Positions 1 to 6,660 of a DNA stretch of 8,909 bases are shown in pieces; position 1 is the first letter of the stretch; the number at the start of each line of letters is the position of its first letter. Source of the DNA: Alphaproteobacteria bacterium. Its GTDB lineage: Bacteria; Pseudomonadota; Alphaproteobacteria; JAJFFI01. The notes beneath the pieces were generated by a model, which was given only the letters and a program-made list of their open reading frames with translations, had not been told where the DNA came from and searched no databases. The stretch covers positions 1 to 8,909 of the forward strand of contig JAJFFI010000169.1 in NCBI GenBank assembly GCA_021776755.1, written 5' to 3'. Made by a program: the position numbers and the translations under genes.

Positions 1-485
1 CGCTCCATCAGCGGCTGCTGGATCCTCGCCTTGGCTTCCTCGACGCTCGCCTTGCTGACCCCGCCCGACGGTTTCCGGACGGCAAGCACTTCGCCCTCCG
101 TGGTGGGCTCAAGCGAGTCTTTGGCAAGCGTGGGTTCGGCGCCGGCCAGGCCGGTCGCGAGTTCGAGTTCCTCGGGGACCGGGACCGAGCCGAGGACGGC
201 GTTCAGAAGGATGGTCACGAGATCGCGGCGCTGGTCGGTATTGATTTCAAGGCCCGGGTCGGACCAGGCCGCGGTGTCGATCGCCTGGCTGGCTTTCTGT
301 GCGAGATCGCGGCGCGCCATGGTGCGGAGCTTGCCCGGATCGAGATCAGCGCAAAAATCCTTCTGCGAAAGTTGCGCGACTTTCCTGAAGGCCTCGGAAT
401 ATTCGGGCTCGGATGCAGAGCGCCGGGCCGAGAGATCAACGACCTGGTTCTGCCCCGCGCCAGCCCTGCGTCCAAATCCGCTCAT
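1..485 (-). CDS. cpaF: CpaF/TadA pilus-assembly ATPase, N-terminal part only
   Basis: This is the start of the hexameric secretion ATPase that powers Flp pilus assembly at the cytoplasmic face of the inner membrane. Only 161 codons are present; the Walker A and B motifs and the rest of the ATPase lie beyond the left edge. The protein starts MSGFGRR, as in several alphaproteobacterial CpaF proteins. At residues 147-161 it reaches a segment ending AKARIQQPLMER, which resembles the beginning of the canonical CpaF N-terminal helical domain. Residues 31-100 (from EAFRKVAQLS to TILLNAVLG) look like another, divergent copy of the same kind of helical domain, which would be unusual. The ATG overlaps the cpaE stop in an ATGA, so translation is probably coupled. 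The identification rests on position in the operon as well as on sequence, because the catalytic part is missing. Confidence 0.85.
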   Translation of the reverse strand, partial: MSGFGRRAGAGQNQVVDLSARRSASEPEYSEAFRKVAQLSQKDFCADLDPGKLRTMARRDLAQKASQAIDTAAWSDPGLEINTDQRRDLVTILLNAVLGSVPVPEELELATGLAGAEPTLAKDSLEPTTEGEVLAVRKPSGGVSKASVEEAKARIQQPLME

Positions 486-1777
486 GTCTCAGCCGGCTGC
501 CCCTGTCCGGATTTCTTGCCGGAAAACAGCCCGCCAAACAGCGACCCCGAGCTCCCCTTCTTGCCCGGCTTCGCTTCCTTGGCGGCCTCGAGCTTGGCGC
601 AGAACTGGTCGATTGCGCCGACGATCTTGCTGCCCTTGGCGGCAACCTGGATCGGCTTTCCGACATTGAGCGCGCCCTTGGCGGCCTTGACGTCGTCGGG
701 GATCTGCATCGCGATCTTGCCGTCGATGCCCTTTTCGAATTCCGAATGCGGCAGCTCGTATTTCTTGTCGACGCCCACCCGGTTCACGACGACGTGCCGG
801 TTCGAGGTGGACGCGACGTTCTTGAGCAGCATGCCGAGGCGCATCGTGTCGCGCATCCCGGCGAGCGAGAAATCGGTGACAATCATCATGTCGGTCGCCG
901 CCGGCAGCACGTCGCGCATTTCGATGGCGAGCGTGCGCGGGATGTCGACCACGACCGCGTCGTAGTTGCGCCGCAGTTCCTGCAGCAGCATGTCGAGCGC
1001 TTCGGGCGCAAAGCCCATGATGTTGTCGAGCGGCTCTTCCGCCCCGAGAACGGCCAGATTCTGGCTGGCGTTGGTCGAGGCGCTGGCGATGAAGAGATGA
1101 TCGATGCGCGCCGGGTTTTCGAGCATTTCGCGCAAGCCCCGGCCGGGCTCGAGATCGAGCGCCAGGGCGGCGGTTCCGAACTGCAGGTCGAGGTCGACGA
1201 GAATGGTTTTCTTGCCGCGAACCTCGGCCAGGTGCCAGGCGGTGTTGACCGCAACCGTGCTCGCCCCGATGCCGCCGCGCGCGCCGACGACGAAAATCAT
1301 CCGGCTGTCGCCCGTGTCCGCATTCTCGGTCGGGCCCTGGATGGCCTTCGCCATCGCCCGGTCGAGGGTCTCGTTGCTGAGCGGCTTGACCAGATAGTCG
1401 GTGACGCCCGAGTCGATGAGTTCGCGGTAAAGCTGGATGTCGTTGGCGCTGCCGATGGCGATCACGCTGATGCCGGGCTCGCACACCTCGGCCAGAACGT
1501 CGATGTCGACCAGCGCATCCGGGCTGTCGGAAATGTCGACGATCAGCAGCGGCGGTGACGGGGCATTCGAGAGATACTCGGCCGCACCGGCGATGCCGTC
1601 GCCGCCGACCCGCGAGGGCCGGTCGCGTTCCTTGAAATAGAGCGCGAGCGTCTGCAGCGACTCAGCATCCGACGCAAAAGCGATAACCTCGGGGTTTATG
1701 CCGCGTTCAAGTCCATGATCGATGTACCGGGAGGTCCCGGCATCGGCTGGATCCACGTGTTGAGGGATAGCGTTCAA
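482..1777 (-). CDS. cpaE: CpaE/TadZ ParA/MinD-like pilus localisation protein
   Basis: This is a 431-residue cytoplasmic protein of the CpaE/TadZ family, which positions the Tad machine at the cell pole in studied members. Residues about 30-140 form an atypical response-regulator receiver-like domain (LLIVDIS at 77-83, DYLVKPLS at 127-134). Residues about 158-390 form a MinD/ParA-type ATPase fold. Its P-loop is GARGGIGAST at 165-174, so the signature lysine and the GKT/S lysine of the deviant Walker A are replaced by Arg and Ala; this is typical of CpaE and suggests weak or absent ATP hydrolysis. VDLDLQFG at 194-201 and VVVDIPR at 275-281 match the switch and Walker B regions. A Gly/Ser/Lys-rich tail with GSLFGGLFSG closes the protein. 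The reading frame stays open to 1954, but the start is taken as TTG at 1777: it has AGGAGG six bases upstream and overlaps the cpaD stop (TTGA). Confidence 0.93.
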   Translation of the reverse strand: MNAIPQHVDPADAGTSRYIDHGLERGINPEVIAFASDAESLQTLALYFKERDRPSRVGGDGIAGAAEYLSNAPSPPLLIVDISDSPDALVDIDVLAEVCEPGISVIAIGSANDIQLYRELIDSGVTDYLVKPLSNETLDRAMAKAIQGPTENADTGDSRMIFVVGARGGIGASTVAVNTAWHLAEVRGKKTILVDLDLQFGTAALALDLEPGRGLREMLENPARIDHLFIASASTNASQNLAVLGAEEPLDNIMGFAPEALDMLLQELRRNYDAVVVDIPRTLAIEMRDVLPAATDMMIVTDFSLAGMRDTMRLGMLLKNVASTSNRHVVVNRVGVDKKYELPHSEFEKGIDGKIAMQIPDDVKAAKGALNVGKPIQVAAKGSKIVGAIDQFCAKLEAAKEAKPGKKGSSGSLFGGLFSGKKSGQGQPAET

Positions 1778-2514
1778 TTTGATCCTCCTGCGCCGGAGCC
1801 AGTGTCCTGCTGGTTCAGCTTCTTGACCTTGTCCGTGCGGTACCGGTCGATTGCCGCGCCTGCGACATTGCCGTCCGCTGGACCCGCTTCCCTCCCCTGG
1901 ATGAGATCCTGGGGGTTTGCGACCTGCGCACGCAGGGCGCGGGCGGTGAGGCATCCAAAGGCCTCCTTCTCACCCATGAGTTCCCGGCCCGACATGGCCC
2001 GGTCCCAGTCCTTGCAGGGCTGGGCCACGACGACGGGGCGGCGCACGACGATCGTCACCGCGTCCGGTCCGCCGGCATTGACGGGGGCACCCCGGGGATC
2101 GCCCGCGAGCGTGCCGGGATAAACCTGGTGCGGCAGCAGGAAGCGGCGGATGGCGCGTTCGCGCGCAACTGCCAGCTTGTCGGCCTTCACACTTGAGAAA
2201 TTCGGCTGGGCCACGACAAAGGCCTTGTCGCCATTGCCCTGACCGAGGCCTTCGCGCACGATGAAGGCGTGCAGCCGGTCGCGTTCGATGCCCTCGATCC
2301 GCGCCCGGCCGGGCCGGAAGTAGACCTGATGATTGAACTCGGCCCAGGTGATCTTCGGCGGCGGGGCCGCGATGCCGTTGGTCTTGTCGGCGAACCACGA
2401 GCGATCCATCTGGGCGGACGCAGGGCCGGCGAAGACCAGCGCGATCAGCCACGCCATCAGCGCAAGACCGATGAGCGGGGAATGGAACAGCGGATTTTTG
2501 AACATGTTCATCAT
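1774..2514 (-). CDS. cpaD: CpaD family pilus biogenesis protein, apparently not a lipoprotein
   Basis: This is a 246-residue exported protein of the CpaD family, a partner of the CpaC secretin on the periplasmic or outer-membrane side. The recognisable part is the C-terminal half. It has PCKDWD near 166-171 and then FGCLTARALRAQVANPQDLI at 186-205, with conserved Cys167 and Cys188 that could form a disulfide. AIDRYRTDK follows at 221-229. The N-terminus is a clear signal sequence: a hydrophobic stretch at about 12-30, then PASA before Gln35, which is a signal peptidase I type site. CpaD proteins are usually annotated as lipoproteins, but there is no cysteine near this cleavage site. The ATG at 2514 is preceded by AGGA, which overlaps the cpaC stop; the gap to cpaC is 10 bases. 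The C-terminus ends in a short Gly/Ser run and overlaps cpaE by 4 bases. Confidence 0.88.
   Translation of the reverse strand: MMNMFKNPLFHSPLIGLALMAWLIALVFAGPASAQMDRSWFADKTNGIAAPPPKITWAEFNHQVYFRPGRARIEGIERDRLHAFIVREGLGQGNGDKAFVVAQPNFSSVKADKLAVARERAIRRFLLPHQVYPGTLAGDPRGAPVNAGGPDAVTIVVRRPVVVAQPCKDWDRAMSGRELMGEKEAFGCLTARALRAQVANPQDLIQGREAGPADGNVAGAAIDRYRTDKVKKLNQQDTGSGAGGSN
1784..1789 (-). promoter_or_regulatory. Ribosome binding site that fixes the cpaE TTG start
   Basis: AGGAGG on the minus strand lies inside the last codons of cpaD and six bases before TTG at 1777-1775. It is the best Shine-Dalgarno match near the 5' end of the cpaE frame. It places initiation at a TTG and not at the ATG near 1954, which would overlap cpaD by about 180 bases. 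Confidence 0.8.
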
Positions 2515-2524
2515 GGCAGCTGTC

Positions 2525-4144
2525 CTATTCGAGCGCGAAGCCGGCGCCGGTCACCGCGCGGGGTGGCCGGCCTGCGGCCGGGGGATTGGATGCCGGCGGC
2601 TTGGCGCCGGTTGTATTGGCGCCGGGCTGGGCCTGCATCTGGGTGCCGGTCATCGAACCCGCGGGCTTGATCGCGCCAGCGCCACCGGGGGCGGCACCGG
2701 GTGCGGCACGAGGAGCGGCGCCGGTCGCGGCATTGGGGGCCGCACCTGCGACCGCAGCGGGCTTGGCGCCGAGGGCCACGGTCTGGGCCCGCGCCTCGAC
2801 GATGCTCCTCTTCGAGATCGGCTTCACGATGTAGGGCGTGACCAGGATGATCAGCTCGGTCTCGTTGCGCTGGAAGGCTTCGGAACGGAACAGCGCACCG
2901 ATCACCGGAATTTCGCCGAGCCACGGCAGGTTCCGTATGGTGTTGTTGGTATTGTTCTGGATCAGACCGGCGATCGCGAAACTCTGGCCGCTGGCGAGCT
3001 CCACCGTGGTCTCGGCGCGGCGCACCGTCAGCGCCGGGATGGTGAAGTTCTGGATCGTCACGGCGCCCACTGTCGACAGCTGGCTCACCTCCGGGGCGAC
3101 CTTCAGGTTGATGCGGTTGCCGTCCAGCACGGTGGGCGTGAAGGCTAGCCCGACACCGAATTTCTTGAACTCGATGGTGATGACACCGCCATCCTGGGGC
3201 ACTGGCACGGGAAACTCACCGCCCGCCAGGAAGTTCGCGGTCTCGCCCGACATCGCCGACAGGTTCGGCTCGGCGAGGATCTTGATGAGGCCGCGCTGAT
3301 CGAGGGCGTCGAGCACGCCATTCACGTCGACAACACCGTTGTTGAAGTTGCCGACGATCGAATTCGTGGTGTTGGCGCCCGCGACGTTGCGGGTCACCAG
3401 CGTGTTGCCGGTGGTCGCGAGGCCGCCATTGTTGTTCTTGAGCAGCGGGAAGAACGGGATGCCGGCGGCGGTCGTCGGCAGGCCGGTGGCAAGGCCGAGG
3501 ACGAAGTTGCCGGTCGCGGCGACAACATCCCAGTTGATGCCGAGTTGTTTCACGGTGTCGCGCGAAACCTCGGCGACGCGCACCCGCAGATTGACTTGCT
3601 GGGGAGCGGACACGCCAAGCTGGCTGATGACCTTGTTGTCGCCGCGCACGACAGTGGCGGCGAGCCGGCGCGCATCAGCCGCGGCGGACGCGTTCGAGAC
3701 CGTGCCCGAAAGCACGATCGTGTCCTGCACGGCGCGCACCGTGATGGCTTCTTTCGGCAGCAGGTTCTTGAGGTTCCAGCGCAGCCGCGAGAGATTGGGC
3801 CGGACATGGACCGTGCGGTTGATCAGCACCCGGTCCTGGGCGTCGACCGCATAGAGCGTCGTGTCGCCGAAGGCCTTGCCGAAGATGTAGATCAGCCGCG
3901 GCGTCTTGATCTGGACGTCGGCGACCTGCTGGTCGGCGATGAATACCGTGGCGGCCGGCCGGTCGAGCCGGATGAGCCGACCCTCGCTGACCTCGACGGT
4001 GATCTGCGTCCCACTTGGGCCGAGCACCTTGGCAGCGGCAATTGCGGTGCCCGATCCGCCAGGGATCGCGAACACCGCTGCGATTGTGAGAATCATGGAC
4101 GCCAGCATTGCTGGCGGTATGACCCGTCTCATATTTTCAAACAT
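2525..4144 (-). CDS. cpaC: CpaC/RcpA outer-membrane secretin of the Tad pilus
   Basis: This 539-residue precursor is the outer-membrane channel through which the Flp pilus passes. A signal peptide covers about residues 1-38 (ending TAIAAA). The pilus/secretin N-terminal domain is at about 45-115 (ITVEVSEGRLIRLDRPAATV, then VLINRTVHVRPNLSR). A BON-like domain is at about 120-180 (AITVRAVQDTIVLSGTVSN). The type II/III secretin domain is at about 280-440, with GGEFPVPVP at 308-316, LPWLGEIPVIGALFRS at 406-421 and ELIILVTPYIV at 430-440. The usual short CpaC end is replaced by an Ala/Pro/Gly-rich low-complexity tail of about 85 residues (455-539) with repeated GAAP units. GAGGGG upstream of the ATG supports the start. 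The gap to cpaB is 45 bases with no clear terminator, so it belongs to the same operon. Confidence 0.96.
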   Translation of the reverse strand: MFENMRRVIPPAMLASMILTIAAVFAIPGGSGTAIAAAKVLGPSGTQITVEVSEGRLIRLDRPAATVFIADQQVADVQIKTPRLIYIFGKAFGDTTLYAVDAQDRVLINRTVHVRPNLSRLRWNLKNLLPKEAITVRAVQDTIVLSGTVSNASAAADARRLAATVVRGDNKVISQLGVSAPQQVNLRVRVAEVSRDTVKQLGINWDVVAATGNFVLGLATGLPTTAAGIPFFPLLKNNNGGLATTGNTLVTRNVAGANTTNSIVGNFNNGVVDVNGVLDALDQRGLIKILAEPNLSAMSGETANFLAGGEFPVPVPQDGGVITIEFKKFGVGLAFTPTVLDGNRINLKVAPEVSQLSTVGAVTIQNFTIPALTVRRAETTVELASGQSFAIAGLIQNNTNNTIRNLPWLGEIPVIGALFRSEAFQRNETELIILVTPYIVKPISKRSIVEARAQTVALGAKPAAVAGAAPNAATGAAPRAAPGAAPGGAGAIKPAGSMTGTQMQAQPGANTTGAKPPASNPPAAGRPPRAVTGAGFALE

Positions 4145-4189
4145 CGACCCGCCCCTCTATCCTTTTTTGTGAACCTTCAACACAAATGA

Positions 4190-5428
4190 CTATTCCTCCT
4201 GGCCGCCCCCGCCAGCCTGGGTCGTCGGCCGGGGTTGTGCGCCCCCCAGCGCCCCCTGACCTGCATTTCCGCCACCCTGCGCCGGGATGCCGACCACTGC
4301 GGTCTGCCCGTTGGGAAGGGTGATGGTTACGTTCTGAACCTTGCTGCCGCGCAGCACGGTGACCTGGGGCGTTGCCCCGGTTTCGCCGCCCTGCAGAATG
4401 CGGCTGACCTGATTGTCCCAGGTGTAGGTAGTCCCGCGGCCGGGCACGGTGTTCTCTTGGCCACCGGTCGCGCCCGGCGGGACGTCCGCGACGATGCGCG
4501 AAACCGCACCCGGAACCTGCTTTTCGCCCGGTTGTTTGGTTGCGGCGTCAAACGGCATCTTCGGGATCAGACTGATCTTGCCGGTCTCGCCGCCCTTGAT
4601 CGGTCCCGCGCTCGACATGGCCTTTTCTTCGGCTTTCTCGCCCGGTTTCATTTCAGTACCGCCCTCGCCGTTCATGGCGGCGGACGTCTTGATGGGCTTC
4701 TCGCCGGCAATCACGCCCGGCTTGCGGGCCAGCGCGCGAAGGCTGAGCGAGAGACTACCGAGCGTGCGCACGACATTGACCACCTCGACCTGCTTCGGCG
4801 TGACCTCGAGGGTCACCGACTTGGCGACCTTGGCCTTGCCGATCTGGTCGTTGGCACTCTGGTCGACCGCGATGACACGGACATTGGTGAGTACGGTTTC
4901 GCTGACCCGGCGCACGACATCGTCGCGCGAGATCGTGTGGGTCAGGATGAGGTCGATCCGGTCGCCCGGGAAAATAAAGCCCGCAGCCCCGGTGGTCGCA
5001 TTGACCGGCACGGCGACTGCACGCATGCCCGGGTGCAGAACCGCGGCGAGGAAGCCGCGCTCGCCCGGCTTGACCACGGCGCCCACGAGAACCGGCGCGC
5101 CGAGTGTGATGCCCTGGCGCACAACGGCGCCGAAATAGGCCTTCACCGCGATCTCGCCGGCTTCGCCAGGCTTCTTCACGACGTAGGACTTGGGCAGGTC
5201 GGCGTCGGGCCAGGGCTGCCAGCCGAGATGCTTTTCGGTGAGCAATGTGCCGGCCGGAAGATCGACCTTGGCGATGAGAACCTGCACCTGCTCGGCCTTT
5301 TTGACCGGCTCGGGCGCTTTTTGCGTGTAAGCGGCCCGCATGGACGAGAGCCACTTGTTCGCGACGAATACCGTGCCACCGGCAAAACCGACGGCCAGCA
5401 GGATCAGCAAGATGCTACGCGGGTTCAC
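4190..5428 (-). CDS. cpaB: CpaB/RcpC periplasmic pilus assembly protein, unusually long
   Basis: This is a 412-residue CpaB protein: one N-terminal membrane anchor (about residues 5-24), a SAF domain at about 47-122 (VQVLIAKVDLPAGTLLTE, VLVGAVVKPGERGFLAAVL), then the RcpC/CpaB domain at about 130-235 (MRAVAVPVNATTGAAGFIFP, ending LGSLSLSLRALAR). Family members are commonly about 270-330 residues. The extra length lies in a Lys/Glu/Gly-rich insert at about 237-330 and a Gly/Gln-rich tail at about 383-412. The family's late segment is still recognisable between them (YTWDNQVSRIL near 335-345, VTVLRGSKVQNVTI near 356-369). In the family it works with the CpaC secretin. The start is taken as GTG at 5428, eight bases after AAGGAG. 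The GTG at 5437 touches the same Shine-Dalgarno sequence and has no spacing. The cpaA stop lies 56 bases upstream. Confidence 0.93.
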   Translation of the reverse strand: MNPRSILLILLAVGFAGGTVFVANKWLSSMRAAYTQKAPEPVKKAEQVQVLIAKVDLPAGTLLTEKHLGWQPWPDADLPKSYVVKKPGEAGEIAVKAYFGAVVRQGITLGAPVLVGAVVKPGERGFLAAVLHPGMRAVAVPVNATTGAAGFIFPGDRIDLILTHTISRDDVVRRVSETVLTNVRVIAVDQSANDQIGKAKVAKSVTLEVTPKQVEVVNVVRTLGSLSLSLRALARKPGVIAGEKPIKTSAAMNGEGGTEMKPGEKAEEKAMSSAGPIKGGETGKISLIPKMPFDAATKQPGEKQVPGAVSRIVADVPPGATGGQENTVPGRGTTYTWDNQVSRILQGGETGATPQVTVLRGSKVQNVTITLPNGQTAVVGIPAQGGGNAGQGALGGAQPRPTTQAGGGGQEE

Positions 5429-5436
5429 GGAGCTCA

Positions 5437-5442
5437 CTCCTT
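5437..5442 (-). promoter_or_regulatory. Ribosome binding site that decides the cpaB start
   Basis: AAGGAG on the minus strand is eight bases upstream of GTG at 5428-5426. Another in-frame GTG at 5437-5435 overlaps this site and could not be used with it. The later GTG gives a protein beginning MNPRSILLI, in keeping with the MNP/MNxR starts common in CpaB. Confidence 0.75.
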
Positions 5443-5484
5443 TTTCTTATTGCGCGCGCGGGAAGCCTGGAGCGGGTCATGGGA

Positions 5485-6030
5485 TCAGACCCCCACCAGC
5501 CGGGCGGCGACGTAGAGCCCGCCGGCCGCGACTGCGACGCCGTAGGGCAACTTGGTTTTGAAGAACGGCACGTGCCGCATGTTCGAGACACTGTGCGCAA
5601 CCGCGCCGGCACCACCACTGCCGGCAGGCTCCCCGGGTTCGACGCGGGCTGTCTGCCAGGCGGTCCGGAGCATTGCGAAAACTGCGAGCGCGATCCCGGC
5701 GATGACCGAGACCACGGTAAATCCGAAGAGATGCAGGGGGCCTGCCCAGAGCACGGCGCCTGCGAGCAGCTTGACGTCGCCCCCACCCATGGCGCCCCGC
5801 GAAAACAGGAACATGCCGAAGAGGAACATGATGGCAGCCCCGATCAGGGCGAGCCACCAGAGCGACTGGCGCCCGGACGTCTCGAGCGCGAAGACCCAGA
5901 CGGGCCACGCCGCAACGATCACCAGGCTTGCGATGTTGGGGATTCTATAATGACGAAAATCGCTGACTGCGGCGCAGACCAGCGAACCGGCAAAACAGGC
6001 TACAGCGATATGTTCCAGAATGTGGATCAT
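5485..6030 (-). CDS. cpaA: CpaA/TadV prepilin peptidase
   Basis: This is a 181-residue inner-membrane aspartic protease that removes the leader from Flp prepilins (and, in studied Tad systems, pseudopilins). The two catalytic aspartates of the A24A family are visible. Asp24 sits in SDFRHYRIPN, and Asp85 in the GxGD-type motif MGGGDVKLLAG. Several hydrophobic helices (about 8-23, 34-50, 59-77, 91-120, 162-180) and the closing KLPYGVAVAAGG are typical. It lacks the N-terminal methylase domain of full PilD enzymes, as CpaA/TadV proteins do. No strong Shine-Dalgarno sequence precedes the ATG; GGAAA is about 12 bases upstream. It lies 101 bases after the second pilin gene, and no promoter is obvious there. 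Confidence 0.95.
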   Translation of the reverse strand: MIHILEHIAVACFAGSLVCAAVSDFRHYRIPNIASLVIVAAWPVWVFALETSGRQSLWWLALIGAAIMFLFGMFLFSRGAMGGGDVKLLAGAVLWAGPLHLFGFTVVSVIAGIALAVFAMLRTAWQTARVEPGEPAGSGGAGAVAHSVSNMRHVPFFKTKLPYGVAVAAGGLYVAARLVGV

Positions 6031-6131
6031 GGCCTGTTGAGTTTCCTACCTATCCAATAAAAAGGTCTTAACCGATCTCCCTTGTTCTTCGCCCAGCGGC
6101 TTCTTGTTGGCCGTTTGCGTAAACTTCCGGA

Positions 6132-6332
6132 TCAGGTGCCACCACCCGTACCGGACCCACCGGTCCCTGCCGCGGCACCGGCGAGATCGCCGCTGACGGT
6201 TACGAAGAGGCCGGTGACTGACGTGCCGACCAGTTCCATGGTCGTAATTGCGCCCAGGGACACCAAGGCTCCGATCAGTGCGTACTCGATGGCGGTCGCA
6301 CCACGTTCGTCCTTGATAAGTCTGGCCAACAT
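6132..6332 (-). CDS. Flp family type IVb pilin, second copy
   Basis: This is a 66-residue prepilin. It has a short positively charged leader (MLARLIKDERG), a CpaA cleavage site between Gly11 and Ala12, then ATAIEYALI with Glu16 at mature position +5 followed by Tyr17, the Flp signature. One hydrophobic helix spans about 12-45. The mature protein is about 55 residues and ends in a Gly/Thr tail (GTGGSGTGGGT). AGAGGT lies eight bases before the ATG. It is clearly a paralogue of the pilin at 6464-6652, sharing GATAIEY and the general plan but differing beyond the first helix. Its place behind two hairpins suggests lower or separately tuned expression; a minor pilin is an inference. Confidence 0.93.
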   Translation of the reverse strand: MLARLIKDERGATAIEYALIGALVSLGAITTMELVGTSVTGLFVTVSGDLAGAAAGTGGSGTGGGT

Positions 6333-6360
6333 TGGCGAAGACCTCTCCGTCCCGGGTTTG

Positions 6361-6376
6361 CCGGTTCCCTAACCGG
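6361..6376 (-). other. Small perfect hairpin in the leader of the second pilin
   Basis: CCGGTT and AACCGG form a perfect 6-base-pair stem with a 4-base loop. It lies 10 bases downstream of the larger hairpin in the pilin transcript and about 28 bases before the start codon of the second pilin. No U-run follows it, so it is not a classical terminator. A role in RNA processing or stability is possible but unproven. Confidence 0.45.
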
Positions 6377-6382
6377 GGAAAC

Positions 6383-6428
6383 GGCTGTCCGGACGGCCCG
6401 ATTTCGAGCCGTCCGGACGGGCCTTTTT
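6383..6428. terminator. Strong hairpin between the two pilin genes
   Basis: GTCCGGACGGC (6387-6397) and GCCGTCCGGAC (6408-6418) form a perfect 11-base-pair stem with a 10-base loop. Adding GGC (6383-6385) and GCC (6421-6423) extends it with a small bulge. On the plus strand it is followed directly by TTTTT (6424-6428), a classical intrinsic terminator shape. On the minus strand, the direction of the pilin genes, only TTT appears a few bases after the stem. There it is more likely an attenuator or a 3'-protecting structure that leaves more transcript of the first pilin than of the genes below it. The stem is certain; the function is not. Confidence 0.6.
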
Positions 6429-6463
6429 CGTCGATACGGTCCGAAGACCGCAGGGAGCAGCGA

Positions 6464-6652
6464 TCAGGTGCCGGTGCCGGTGCCGGCGGAGTTAAGCTGT
6501 CCTGAAATGCCCTGGAAGATGCCCTCGAGCGAGGTGCCGAGAGCCGTCATGCCGGTGATGGCGGCAACGGCAACGAGCGCGGCAATCAGGCCGTACTCAA
6601 TGGCGGTCGCACCGGACTCATCGCGGATAAGCTTCTTGAACGTCTTCAACAT
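6464..6652 (-). CDS. pilA: Flp family type IVb pilin, promoter-proximal copy
   Basis: This 62-residue prepilin is probably the major Flp pilin. It has a basic leader (MLKTFKKLIRDESG), a cleavage site between Gly14 and Ala15, then ATAIEYGLI with Glu19 at mature +5 and Tyr20. A hydrophobic helix spans about 15-45, and the mature protein is about 48 residues, ending SAGTGTGT. The start is the ATG at 6652, eight bases after a perfect AGGAGGT (6661-6667). An in-frame ATG at 6676 lies before that ribosome binding site and would add an atypical leader, so it is not used. First place in the operon, a consensus ribosome binding site and a CtrA-type box upstream all point to high, regulated expression. 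The symbol pilA follows Caulobacter usage for the first pilin of this operon. Confidence 0.95.
   Translation of the reverse strand: MLKTFKKLIRDESGATAIEYGLIAALVAVAAITGMTALGTSLEGIFQGISGQLNSAGTGTGT
6467..6484. repeat. GGTGCC hexamer repeated three times in the first pilin's tail
   Basis: Three perfect tandem copies of GGTGCC encode the alternating Gly/Thr end of the pilin at 6464-6652. The unit is six bases, so gain or loss of a copy would change tail length by two residues without shifting the frame. Confidence 0.8.
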
Positions 6653-6660
6653 GGTCTTAA

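Noticed and set aside
413..1558. Long plus-strand open frame (381 codons) opposite cpaE
   Set aside because: It lies antisense to a fully recognisable cpaE, has Arg/Asp/His-rich composition typical of GC-rich shadow frames and shows no family features.
1778..1954. Upstream extension of cpaE to an ATG
   Set aside because: It would overlap cpaD by about 180 bases, its translation is Arg/Pro-rich noise, and the TTG with AGGAGG explains the start.
4235..5515. Plus-strand open frame of 426 codons opposite cpaB
   Set aside because: It is the antisense shadow of cpaB, with no domain pattern, no good ribosome binding site, and operon genes on the other strand.
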